NCBI GenBank assembly: GCA_041736255.1
Contig: JBGSTZ010000171.1
Span: 1 to 25,659 of the forward strand
Source of the DNA: AVCC01 sp041736255
GTDB taxonomy: Bacteria > Pseudomonadota > Gammaproteobacteria > Burkholderiales > Burkholderiaceae_D
Direction: 5' to 3'
Length of the DNA stretch: 25,659 nucleotides
In this document: piece by piece, positions 1-7,442 of the stretch
Layout: each line of letters opens with the position of its first letter
Position numbering within the stretch: the stretch's first letter is position 1
Translations under genes and position numbers: made by a program
Notes under the pieces: model-generated
Seen by the model: only the letters and a program-made list of their open reading frames with translations
Database searches by the model: none
What the model was told of the DNA's origin: nothing

Positions 1-70
1 GATGTCGGGCCACGTCTTCCAAGGCTAACAATTCTTCCGCCGTCAACGGCAATATTAGCTTTTGTGCCAC
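1..70 (-). CDS. Possible 5' fragment of an unidentified ORF, weakly IS630-transposase-like
   Basis: A minus-strand reading frame runs off the left edge of the window. From a GTG at 70 it reads VAQKLILPLTAEELLALEDV and then ARH. The 'LPLTAEELLALEDVARH' portion resembles the N-terminus of some IS630-type transposases, where a Leu/Glu-rich stretch precedes the helix-turn-helix. This is recalled resemblance only. A purine-rich AAGAAAG precedes the GTG, but there is no ATG and an in-frame stop lies just upstream. A second minus-strand frame is also open here, so frame choice is uncertain. Only about 23 codons are visible and it may be a remnant or not coding at all. Confidence 0.25.
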   Translation of the reverse strand, partial: MAQKLILPLTAEELLALEDVARH

Positions 71-424
71 TGTATCTTTCTTGATCGTTATTTACCAGAA
101 GTGTACTTGATATTGTGAAATCGGTTACGCAGACTTACTTAGAGCGTTTTATTCGTTCATTCGAAATGTTTTCAATAAATACAGAATAACCATTTTTTTA
201 TTGCCGCATAACCATAAAAAAACTTATTTTTAAAATTTTTTTCTTTCCGCATTTCGATAATAAATTTTCATCGAAGAAATGTCGTTTGCCATAAGTAGAA
301 GCTCTGCTAGTTAGCTCTGAAAAATATTAATATTTATGTAATTAAATATTTTTTCAAAAAAATATTTCTGAACTTAAATACTTGATGTCTATCAGAACTA
401 GTTCATTTCAGCTGAGAACTATTT
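71..424. other. AT-rich gene-free leader upstream of the first GH16 gene
   Basis: No credible gene is seen in about 350 bp. The stretch is strongly AT-rich, with runs of A and T at 190-260 and 325-370, which is typical of horizontally acquired regulatory DNA that could bind H-NS-like silencers (inference). A perfect 10-bp palindrome GAACTAGTTC lies at 395-404, about 20 bp before the GH16 start. No convincing -35/-10 pair could be assigned. The promoter of the downstream lipoprotein gene should lie here. Confidence 0.5.
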
Positions 425-1549
425 ATGTTTAATTTATTATCCAAGCCTAATACACGCACCATGTTGTGCACAAGTCTAGCCGTATTACTTACAGCTTGTG
501 GAGGAGGTTCAGGCACAGATGCGGCCACAAACGGTAACGCAACTACAACACTAGCTACATCGTCGACCTCGACACCAGCTACATCCGCAGCAACATGGAC
601 GGAATGTGCGTCTGAATGGGACACCTGCTCGTTTTCGGGCCCGCAACAGGTTCGTTATGGCACCGATGGCAAATATGCCTACAAGAATGCGACCGACTCA
701 ATTGAGTGCAGCAATGCTGTGTTCGGTGATCCGGCTGTTGGACTTGGAAAGAGCTGTCAGTATGCTAACGCAGCTACAACACCGGCTACCCCGACAACAC
801 CACCATCTACAACACCCACAGCAACAACAAAACCAACGTCAGCGCTTGCACCTTACGGACAAGATGCATCGCTTTACAGGTTGGCATTCCAGGATGAGTT
901 TGAAGGTACCTCGCTTGATACTGGCAAATGGACTGACCATATTTGGTACGATCCGGCAACCAGCACCAATGATTATGGCGTCAACGGTGGCTCATTAAAG
1001 ATCTGGCCGCAACGCAATGCGTCGGGCCAGTTTGCTGAGCGCATTTTGGTGACAGATCAAAAGTATTACCAGACCTATGGCTATTTTGAAATGGAAGCTA
1101 AGCTGCCTATTGGCGCAGGCTCCTGGCCTGCTTTCTGGCTACTCAACTCCGACAATCCACCTGCCGAGCCAGAGATCGATATCATGGAAGCATACTCGGG
1201 TGACACCACCGGTTACTGGGCTGATGCCAACAAACATCCTATCCGCTATGGCGCGACCTTTTTCCAGAATGGTGCTAATACATCGGGTCTGCAGAAAACG
1301 GAAGCACCAGCTACTGGTGATTTGTCCACTGGATTTCACAAGTACGCTGTAAAGTGGGAGCCGAACCAGTTGTCATTCTATTTTGACGGTAAATTGGTAT
1401 CCACATCTGCTGTATCTATGTCAAAAAGAATGTATATTTTGCTTGACATGCAGTACGGCAGCGCCAGCGGATCGGCGGATGACACAACGCCGACTGGACC
1501 GTCGAACTCATTTGAAGTCAACTATGTCCGCACTTGGCAGTTCAAATAA
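425..1549 (+). CDS. GH16 family glycoside hydrolase lipoprotein with N-terminal Cys-rich domain
   Basis: Secreted, probably membrane-anchored endo-beta-glucanase or polysaccharide depolymerase of family GH16. Residues 1-25 form a lipoprotein signal ending in lipobox LTAC (C25), followed by a Gly/Ser/Thr/Ala-rich linker. Residues 58-113 form a compact domain with four cysteines (C61, C68, C95, C111) and the pattern CSFSG...VRYG...FGDP, a module found next to secreted hydrolases. A Thr/Pro linker (114-140) leads to the GH16 jelly roll (about 150-374). The catalytic motif EIDIME places the nucleophile at E250, D252 and the acid/base at E255. The substrate is not visible in the sequence. Neighbouring polymer-assembly genes suggest it trims or releases the polysaccharide made there (inference, as known for ExoK-type enzymes). 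The start is the first ATG giving a full signal peptide, with a weak GAGA ribosome site. It is a paralogue of the convergent gene at 1683-2618. Confidence 0.9.
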   Translation: MFNLLSKPNTRTMLCTSLAVLLTACGGGSGTDAATNGNATTTLATSSTSTPATSAATWTECASEWDTCSFSGPQQVRYGTDGKYAYKNATDSIECSNAVFGDPAVGLGKSCQYANAATTPATPTTPPSTTPTATTKPTSALAPYGQDASLYRLAFQDEFEGTSLDTGKWTDHIWYDPATSTNDYGVNGGSLKIWPQRNASGQFAERILVTDQKYYQTYGYFEMEAKLPIGAGSWPAFWLLNSDNPPAEPEIDIMEAYSGDTTGYWADANKHPIRYGATFFQNGANTSGLQKTEAPATGDLSTGFHKYAVKWEPNQLSFYFDGKLVSTSAVSMSKRMYILLDMQYGSASGSADDTTPTGPSNSFEVNYVRTWQFK

Positions 1550-1615
1550 GAGCGAATTTTTGTAAGTAGGTAGTAAGCTAAAACAACAATTAAGATTAGC
1601 ATAATGTTCGCGGAG

Positions 1616-1644
1616 GGGCAGCACTTACAATGCTGTCCTTTTTT
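1616..1644 (+). terminator. Rho-independent terminator after the first GH16 gene
   Basis: An 8-bp stem, GGGCAGCA (1616-1623) with TGCTGTCC (1631-1638), contains one G-U pair and has a 7-nt loop. Six T (1639-1644) follow immediately. It lies about 65 bp after the stop of the plus-strand GH16 gene. On the minus strand no T-tract follows the stem, so it should act in one direction only. Confidence 0.85.
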
Positions 1645-1682
1645 AATGCGAATTTGGCAGTATGTTTATTATGAAATGCGTT

Positions 1683-2618
1683 CTAATTCAACTTCCATAC
1701 CCTTAAATAGTTAATTTCAAATGAATTGGCTTTGCCCACTGGCGTCGTGGTATCAGGGGTGCCACTAGCACTACCAAACTGAATATTTAACAAAATATAC
1801 AAGGGGTCAGACATAGTGACATTTACTGAATAGACTTCTTTTCCATCGAAATAAAATGTTTGCTTCGCCTCTTCCCACTTCACACCATATTTATGAAAAC
1901 GAGTTGAAAGATCCCCCAAACTTGTAATTATCTTCATATGGCTAGGCCCTTTGTTAGGGCCCGACGCGCCCTGAGGCCAGGTGGTCACAGCATAAGCAGT
2001 GGGATGGAGTCTTTTATCAGACCATCCACTTGACAGCCCACCGCCTGGGTAGGCTTCCATGATGTCAATTTCAGGAAAAAAAGTATTCCCTCTTAAATGG
2101 TTATAAAGCCAAAATGCCGGCCAAGTACCTTTTCCTACCGGAAGTTTTGCTTCAATTTCAAAAAAACCATATGTCTGCGAAAAGTGACGGTCTGTATCTA
2201 ATATTCTATCGAAGAATTTTCCTGTCCCATCCCGCTCAGGCCAAATCTTGAGCGAGCCATTTGATACTTCATAATTTTTTGTAGGATTTGAAGCTTGATA
2301 CCATATATGGACGTTCCAAAGATCAGGATTCAGGCCTTTGTTGAACTCATCGGAGAGAGTCAGAATAAAGTGATCTGGATTCTGCCCGGCAGGAGAAAGA
2401 GATTTAATTTCTGTATTTTTTGAAGTTGCCATATTGGATTTAACGGCCGCCCCTTTGATCGGAGGTGAAGTTATAACATTGTGCCGGTTATCGAACGTTA
2501 GCAGCTTATGTTTAATGGTCTCGCGGCTAGAGCCGGAATCACATGAAACAATAGACAAAATGAGTGGAATGTATAACATTATTTGGGCTTTAAATCTGAA
2601 TAATATTAGATTTAGCAT
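1683..2618 (-). CDS. GH16 family glycoside hydrolase lipoprotein
   Basis: Second GH16 enzyme, 311 aa. The N-terminus has basic residues R8 and K10, then a hydrophobic stretch to lipobox IVSC with the lipidated cysteine at C26. A polar linker of about 55 residues follows, then the catalytic domain (about 84-311). The motif EIDIMEAY carries E183, D185 and E188, the usual GH16 catalytic set. The core motifs KIWPERDGTGKF, QTYGFFEIEAKLP and WPAFWL match the neighbouring enzyme closely, so the two are paralogues, but this copy lacks the Cys-rich module. It lies 77 bp downstream of the polymerase gene on the same strand and is probably the last gene of the polysaccharide operon. The likely role is to cut or release the polymer at the cell surface (inference). 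An internal ATG at 2579 would give a short signal without positive charge, so the longer start is preferred. Confidence 0.9.
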   Translation of the reverse strand: MLNLILFRFKAQIMLYIPLILSIVSCDSGSSRETIKHKLLTFDNRHNVITSPPIKGAAVKSNMATSKNTEIKSLSPAGQNPDHFILTLSDEFNKGLNPDLWNVHIWYQASNPTKNYEVSNGSLKIWPERDGTGKFFDRILDTDRHFSQTYGFFEIEAKLPVGKGTWPAFWLYNHLRGNTFFPEIDIMEAYPGGGLSSGWSDKRLHPTAYAVTTWPQGASGPNKGPSHMKIITSLGDLSTRFHKYGVKWEEAKQTFYFDGKEVYSVNVTMSDPLYILLNIQFGSASGTPDTTTPVGKANSFEINYLRVWKLN

Positions 2619-2695
2619 AAGAGCAATATCAAATTAATGCAAATAATCCGTTAAGTGATAAATTTATAATTGTAATATTTGATAAATTATAAATT

Positions 2696-3955
2696 TTATT
2701 TAAATATTATTATATTGAGACGTAAATTTTGCCCCATATTTTTTTTTCTAACTGATGTGGATCTAAAAATATTCCTCAAGCCAAGAATGCAGAAGACTAG
2801 AAATAGAGAAATTGGATTTCCAACCGATAACAGATACCTTGCAACAATGGATTCAAAAAGTATAAAGACGAATAATCCAAGTACAACAGCCTTGATTGAA
2901 TGAGGTGTGTCAAGCAAGCTTTTGTATAATTTTCTGGTATTAATAACCATGAGACCCACAAAACATACCGTTAATACAATGCCTATTTCATAAAACATAT
3001 TTAAATAACCATTGTCGATATCATATCCCAGTGTTTCTGCGCTTCCTGATCGCAGGCCATTGCCAAGCAGTACGGACCCAATAGATGAGAACATGGTATC
3101 AAGCAGTTTGTTCCAGTTGTCAGTTCTTCCTGTTAATCCTGAATTAATGCCTCTATCGCTAGTATTAATTTGCAGTATGGAAGATAAATAATCAATGATT
3201 TTATCAGGGCCATTAATAAAAAATAGAGTAATAATTAAAATTGTTATGAATAATAGAAAATATTTTAATTTTGTTTTGTCTTGCCAAATCGCAGCGGAAT
3301 ATACCGTGATGATGCCGAGAATGGCCGCTATCAAGCCACCTCGAGATGAAGCTGCAACACAAAAAATGAATGAAATCCCTACTAGCAAAGAAAAAAATAT
3401 TTTATGAAGAATTTTTTTCCCATAAAGCATGCAGCAAAAAAATGTGACTGCAAATCCCCCAAAGATATGACCTACAAGATTTGGGTGAAGTCCGAGAGGG
3501 GAAAATCTACTAAGCCCGGTTATTGGATCGATATTCATTGAAAGAGATTGAGAGAGGTTATTTATACTAATCATCAGAACTGTGGCAGTGATGGCAATCG
3601 CGGCGCATACAAAACTATTTAAAATTGACTGAAAGTCAATCGTGTTGATTGTGATATAAATTGAAAACATGACGACAAAAAATAGTAGTGAATACTCAAC
3701 GTAATATAGTTCAGGGTTGAATAAGTTATTGATTAGCGAAAATAATGGGACGAGAATGATCATAAATATTATAAAAATATTCAGGCTATTTTTAAATGTA
3801 TTGATCTCGCTTTTCTTCTGGCTTATGAACGTCAACACATTTTGTAAAATAATGAAAGATAGTGATATTACCTGTAGAATATTTCCATATTTTGGTAAAG
3901 CCAGAAAAATTAATGTATAAAATGATAAAAATAATGGAATTTTTATTTGGCTCAT
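2696..3955 (-). CDS. O-antigen polymerase/ligase (Wzy/WaaL-like) membrane protein
   Basis: A 419-aa, very hydrophobic protein with about 10-12 predicted transmembrane segments. It carries motifs of the O-antigen ligase/polymerase superfamily: ASSRGG (202-207), LTGRTDNW (274-281) at the start of the large periplasmic loop, and DNGYLNMFYEIG (314-325), which corresponds to the usual H/DN-x-YL motif. In the Wzx/Wzy pathway it would polymerise lipid-linked repeat units on the periplasmic face of the inner membrane. WaaL-type ligases share the fold, so ligase activity cannot be excluded. The position directly after the flippase and beside GH16 genes favours a polymerase. Codon use is strongly AT-biased, unlike gmd or the trp genes, which suggests transfer from another source. 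Confidence 0.8.
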   Translation of the reverse strand: MSQIKIPLFLSFYTLIFLALPKYGNILQVISLSFIILQNVLTFISQKKSEINTFKNSLNIFIIFMIILVPLFSLINNLFNPELYYVEYSLLFFVVMFSIYITINTIDFQSILNSFVCAAIAITATVLMISINNLSQSLSMNIDPITGLSRFSPLGLHPNLVGHIFGGFAVTFFCCMLYGKKILHKIFFSLLVGISFIFCVAASSRGGLIAAILGIITVYSAAIWQDKTKLKYFLLFITILIITLFFINGPDKIIDYLSSILQINTSDRGINSGLTGRTDNWNKLLDTMFSSIGSVLLGNGLRSGSAETLGYDIDNGYLNMFYEIGIVLTVCFVGLMVINTRKLYKSLLDTPHSIKAVVLGLFVFILFESIVARYLLSVGNPISLFLVFCILGLRNIFRSTSVRKKNMGQNLRLNIIIFK

Positions 3956-4010
3956 GATAGGTGTACCTATAGTATATCAATTATTAAACATTTTAAATAA
4001 TATGAAATTT

Positions 4011-5336
4011 TTAAAATGTCTCACAATATCTAGCAATCTTATATTTTTTATAGTCCTGAGCAAGAAACGCTAGCATAATAATTTCTACCAACAAGCCAAG
4101 GAAAAGAAAGTAATTTAAGTCATTTGGTCCCATCGTAGTAAAAACAATCACCAGATAAAGGAAACTGATAAAAGCGTAAATTTTTGATGCTTTTCCGTGA
4201 TTATTAGAAGAGGCAAAAACTGAGAAAAAAAGCATCCAGATAGACTGCATAAGTGATGTTGCGGAGACCAGGAAAAACAATGTTGGATCTACTTTTAGAT
4301 TAGAGTTTGACCAAAGTTTTAAGATGTAATCTGCGCTATATAGTCCGACCAAAATATATAAAATAGAAAAAGTAAAAAAATACAAAAAACTTTTATCAAC
4401 CAGAGAAAATATTTTGTTCCAGTTTTTCTTTCCACTAAGGTGCGATATCTCAACTGAAATAGAATTGTTATAGGAATTCAATACCTGGAATCCGAATCGT
4501 GCAAGTGTTTTCACCATCGTATAACCAACAACTATTTGTGAAGAAAAAATACTACCAAGAGCAATCAAAAATGCTTGTGGAAATAAATTTACAGCAGTCG
4601 AGAAAAGAGAAAAATTCAGTGATGAAGCGGTAAGATCCTTAATTTTTTGAGTAGAAAAATCGGCTAATTTCAAGGTGAAGAAAGGGACTATTTTCTTTGC
4701 TACTACAATTAGGATAAATAGTCCTATAGCACGCACCGCAATCATCCATGTAATTACAGTTATCAAATCCTGTTTGGCAATTAAAAGGATAATAGTCGAT
4801 ATGGATTCAATCAGTCTTGTCGTGTTATTAATGTAAATATTTAAAGCATATTGCTGTGCAAATTTGTACACGGCAGCAATGGATGCACAGAGGACCGTCA
4901 TGAACATGTAGATAAGATACAGAATGAAACACAGTCGTGCTTCATTTGGTGTGATTGATGAGAATTTATATGTTCCAGTATATTGAAGCAATAAAAATAT
5001 CAGGAATAGAACGATCGACAAGACAGAAGCTAATAAAATTGATAAATACCATGAACTGACAAAAGTTGTAGTCACTTCCTTATCACGATTTTTTCCAGCC
5101 AGCATGCACATCTCATTTCCTGCTGAAGTGGAAAATCCCATGTCACTTAATGATATGTACATTGGCAAAGCAATTAATATTAGCCAATCTGCATATTGCT
5201 GTATTCCCCAGTTTGAAATAAAAAATGGCACTAGAACAATCTGGGAAAATACAGTGACTCCTTGGCTATACCCATTAGCGACAAAACCAGAAAAAATTCT
5301 TTTTCTTTCAAGCATTGGTCTGTATCGCCAAAACAT
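4011..5336 (-). CDS. Wzx-like polysaccharide flippase (MOP superfamily)
   Basis: A 441-aa integral membrane protein with about 12 transmembrane segments. The N-terminal pattern RIFSGFVANGYSQGVTVF...VPFFISNWG is typical of Wzx/RfbX-type repeat-unit flippases, which move undecaprenyl-PP-linked oligosaccharides across the inner membrane. The annotated start overlaps the upstream glycosyltransferase gene by 29 bp. An alternative ATG at 5315 (MLERKRIFSG) reduces the overlap to 8 bp and begins nearer the conserved part. Neither has a strong ribosome site, so the start is unresolved. The overlap indicates translational coupling with the glycosyltransferase. The gene is AT-rich like the polymerase gene, as is usual for serotype-specific wzx/wzy pairs. 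Confidence 0.82.
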   Translation of the reverse strand: MFWRYRPMLERKRIFSGFVANGYSQGVTVFSQIVLVPFFISNWGIQQYADWLILIALPMYISLSDMGFSTSAGNEMCMLAGKNRDKEVTTTFVSSWYLSILLASVLSIVLFLIFLLLQYTGTYKFSSITPNEARLCFILYLIYMFMTVLCASIAAVYKFAQQYALNIYINNTTRLIESISTIILLIAKQDLITVITWMIAVRAIGLFILIVVAKKIVPFFTLKLADFSTQKIKDLTASSLNFSLFSTAVNLFPQAFLIALGSIFSSQIVVGYTMVKTLARFGFQVLNSYNNSISVEISHLSGKKNWNKIFSLVDKSFLYFFTFSILYILVGLYSADYILKLWSNSNLKVDPTLFFLVSATSLMQSIWMLFFSVFASSNNHGKASKIYAFISFLYLVIVFTTMGPNDLNYFLFLGLLVEIIMLAFLAQDYKKYKIARYCETF

Positions 5337-6459
5337 TTTTACAATTTGACTTCAGCTGAATCGCATAATCTCTCCAACTTATTAAATCCTTATTTTTGCC
5401 AGTTATTTTTTCATCAACGATGCGCTCAATAGCCTCTTTAATGACTCTCGCATCGCCTGCCGCAACAATAATGCCGTTGTATCCGTCTTCAATAATGTCT
5501 GCAGCACCATTATTATTAGTTGTTACTACAGGCAAGCCGGCTGACAGTGCTTCAGTAACAACCACGCTGAACCCATCTTCTAGAGACGGTAAAACAAATA
5601 TATCGAACCCGGCCATGAATGTAGTCATGTCGCTATTGTCTATATGCTGTATATGCTTGAAATCTACTGATAAATCTTTCAGGCATTTCATGTAAGAGGG
5701 TTCACTTCGGCCCACTAGCGTCAGCTCGAACATCACATTCTGAAATGGTTTATTCAATAATTCTATTGCTTCGAGAAGATAATACTGACCTTTTCTGATG
5801 GTGATTTGACCGACACATAAGACCTTGATTTTCTTTTTGTTTTTTGAGGCAGGTTTTTGAATCCAATCTTCAACGCAGCAGGAAGGGCTTTCTACACCAT
5901 ACGGAAGCGTAATTATTTTAGCTTCATCATAGCCATTTTCCACAAATGTTCGTTTTACAAATCGGGACGATACCAGCAAGTAATCGACCGCATCGAATTC
6001 AGCTAGCATTTTTTTCATCACCGGGATGTTCGCGTTATATTTCATTTTTCTTTTTTCTGCCTCTTCATTCAAAAGGCGGTCCTGGAAAACCGGGTGGGCG
6101 TTGACAGCTTCGCCTATTGTCATGGCATTTTCCTGCTTACACAGAGCGATAAGGTCGGTGCAGTTACCGTGAATCATAAAAAGGTTGAATTCAGATGGCT
6201 TAAATATTTTTTTTACCGAACTTTGCCAGATGTTGTGATAAATAACGGTCATCCCGTTCAACCCGTGTTCGCCTAACGTGCGTAAATGCAGGTTGTATAA
6301 ATACTCCTTGGAAAAAAAGTTATGGTTTTTAATAGTGGGAATTCCGAAATTTTTTCCAATTTTGTAAGAACAGTAGAAATTATTTAAAAAATCTTGCTGA
6401 TAAAGATATTTTAAATACTTTGGATAATGAAATTTTCCGCAAACTGCAATATTTAACAT
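5308..6459 (-). CDS. Glycosyltransferase family 4 (GT-B fold)
   Basis: A 383-aa cytoplasmic glycosyltransferase expected to add a sugar to the lipid-linked repeat unit. The C-terminal Rossmann half shows VLCVGQITIRKGQYYLLEA (about 215-233), then FVLPSLEDGFSVVVTEALSAGLP, the nucleotide-sugar binding region of GT4 enzymes (Pfam Glycos_transf_1). The position usually held by the first Glu of the EX7E motif appears to be Asp in EDGF, a common variant. Donor and linkage cannot be read from sequence. The adjacent GDP-fucose genes make a fucosyl or mannosyl transfer possible (inference). The start lies 2 bp after the fcl stop, so the genes are cotranscribed. This is the only glycosyltransferase in the visible cluster. 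Confidence 0.85.
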   Translation of the reverse strand: MLNIAVCGKFHYPKYLKYLYQQDFLNNFYCSYKIGKNFGIPTIKNHNFFSKEYLYNLHLRTLGEHGLNGMTVIYHNIWQSSVKKIFKPSEFNLFMIHGNCTDLIALCKQENAMTIGEAVNAHPVFQDRLLNEEAEKRKMKYNANIPVMKKMLAEFDAVDYLLVSSRFVKRTFVENGYDEAKIITLPYGVESPSCCVEDWIQKPASKNKKKIKVLCVGQITIRKGQYYLLEAIELLNKPFQNVMFELTLVGRSEPSYMKCLKDLSVDFKHIQHIDNSDMTTFMAGFDIFVLPSLEDGFSVVVTEALSAGLPVVTTNNNGAADIIEDGYNGIIVAAGDARVIKEAIERIVDEKITGKNKDLISWRDYAIQLKSNCKNVLAIQTNA

Positions 6460-6461
6460 AG

Positions 6462-7430
6462 TTAATTTATCTTTTTTTGAGAATTAGAATATTGTGAGTA
6501 AGTCACTATTAATCCTTTCTCTAATTCGACTTTCCTGTGCCAGCCCAGTTTTAACAGCCTGTTGCTGGAAATAAGTTTTCGTGGGGTTCCGTCAGGTTTA
6601 TCCGCATCAAATACAACAGTACCTTGATATCCTGTTGCCTTAGCGAGTAGTTCTGTCAACTCCCGGATACTGACCTCTTCGCCGGTCCCGACATTAATGT
6701 GCGACTGCATCGGTTCTGTATGGGCGCTGTAGATAGCGCGTTCCAGTTCCATCACATGCACACTCGCTTCAGCCATGTCATCCACATACAAAAACTCGCG
6801 GCGCGGCGTACCTGTGCCCCAGACCACAACTTTCTCTGCCCCGTTAATCTTGGCTTCATGAAAGCGGCGAATCAGGGCAGGGATGACGTGACTGTTTTCC
6901 GGGTGGTAGTTGTCGCCGGGCCCATACAAATTGGTAGGCATGACGCTGCGATAATCAGTACCGTACTGGCGGTTGTAGCTTTCGCACAGTTTGATACCGG
7001 CGATTTTGGCAATCGCATAAGGCTCGTTAGTAGGTTCGAGCGGGCCGGTCAGCAGATATTCTTCTTTGATCGGTTGTTCGGCGAGGCGGGGATAGATGCA
7101 CGATGACCCCAGAAACAACAATTTTTGTACACCGCTGCGCCAGGCTGCGTGGATGACATTGGCTTCCATCAGCAGGTTCTGATAAATGAATTCTGCCGGA
7201 TACGTGTTGTTGGCATGGATGCCACCCACATGTGCGGCAGCCAGATAAACTTCATCGATCTTTTCCGAAGCAAAAAAAGCGCGCACCTGCGCTTGATTGG
7301 TCAGGTCAAGTTCTCCATGGGTTCGCGTGACAATGTTGTTGTAATCCCCCTGCCGCAGAGTACGGACAATGGCGGAGCCAACCATGCCGCGGTGACCTGC
7401 TACGTAGATGCGTTTTTTTGTATTGGACAT
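6462..7430 (-). CDS. fcl: GDP-L-fucose synthase
   Basis: Converts GDP-4-keto-6-deoxymannose to GDP-L-fucose by 3,5-epimerisation and NADPH-dependent reduction, the step after Gmd. It is a 322-aa extended SDR enzyme. The Rossmann motif GHRGMVG (12-18) is near the N-terminus. The catalytic residues S109, Y138 and K142 sit in GSSCIYP and PYAIAK, with the conserved C111, in register with E. coli Fcl (S107, Y136, K140, C109). It lies 12 bp after gmd, with an AAGGACG ribosome site overlapping the gmd stop. The C-terminal tail (YSQYSNSQKKIN) departs from the usual TYxWF ending and is AT-rich, as though the 3' end was replaced where the AT-rich island begins. Confidence 0.95.
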   Translation of the reverse strand: MSNTKKRIYVAGHRGMVGSAIVRTLRQGDYNNIVTRTHGELDLTNQAQVRAFFASEKIDEVYLAAAHVGGIHANNTYPAEFIYQNLLMEANVIHAAWRSGVQKLLFLGSSCIYPRLAEQPIKEEYLLTGPLEPTNEPYAIAKIAGIKLCESYNRQYGTDYRSVMPTNLYGPGDNYHPENSHVIPALIRRFHEAKINGAEKVVVWGTGTPRREFLYVDDMAEASVHVMELERAIYSAHTEPMQSHINVGTGEEVSIRELTELLAKATGYQGTVVFDADKPDGTPRKLISSNRLLKLGWHRKVELEKGLIVTYSQYSNSQKKIN

Positions 7431-7442
7431 TTTGGCACGTCC

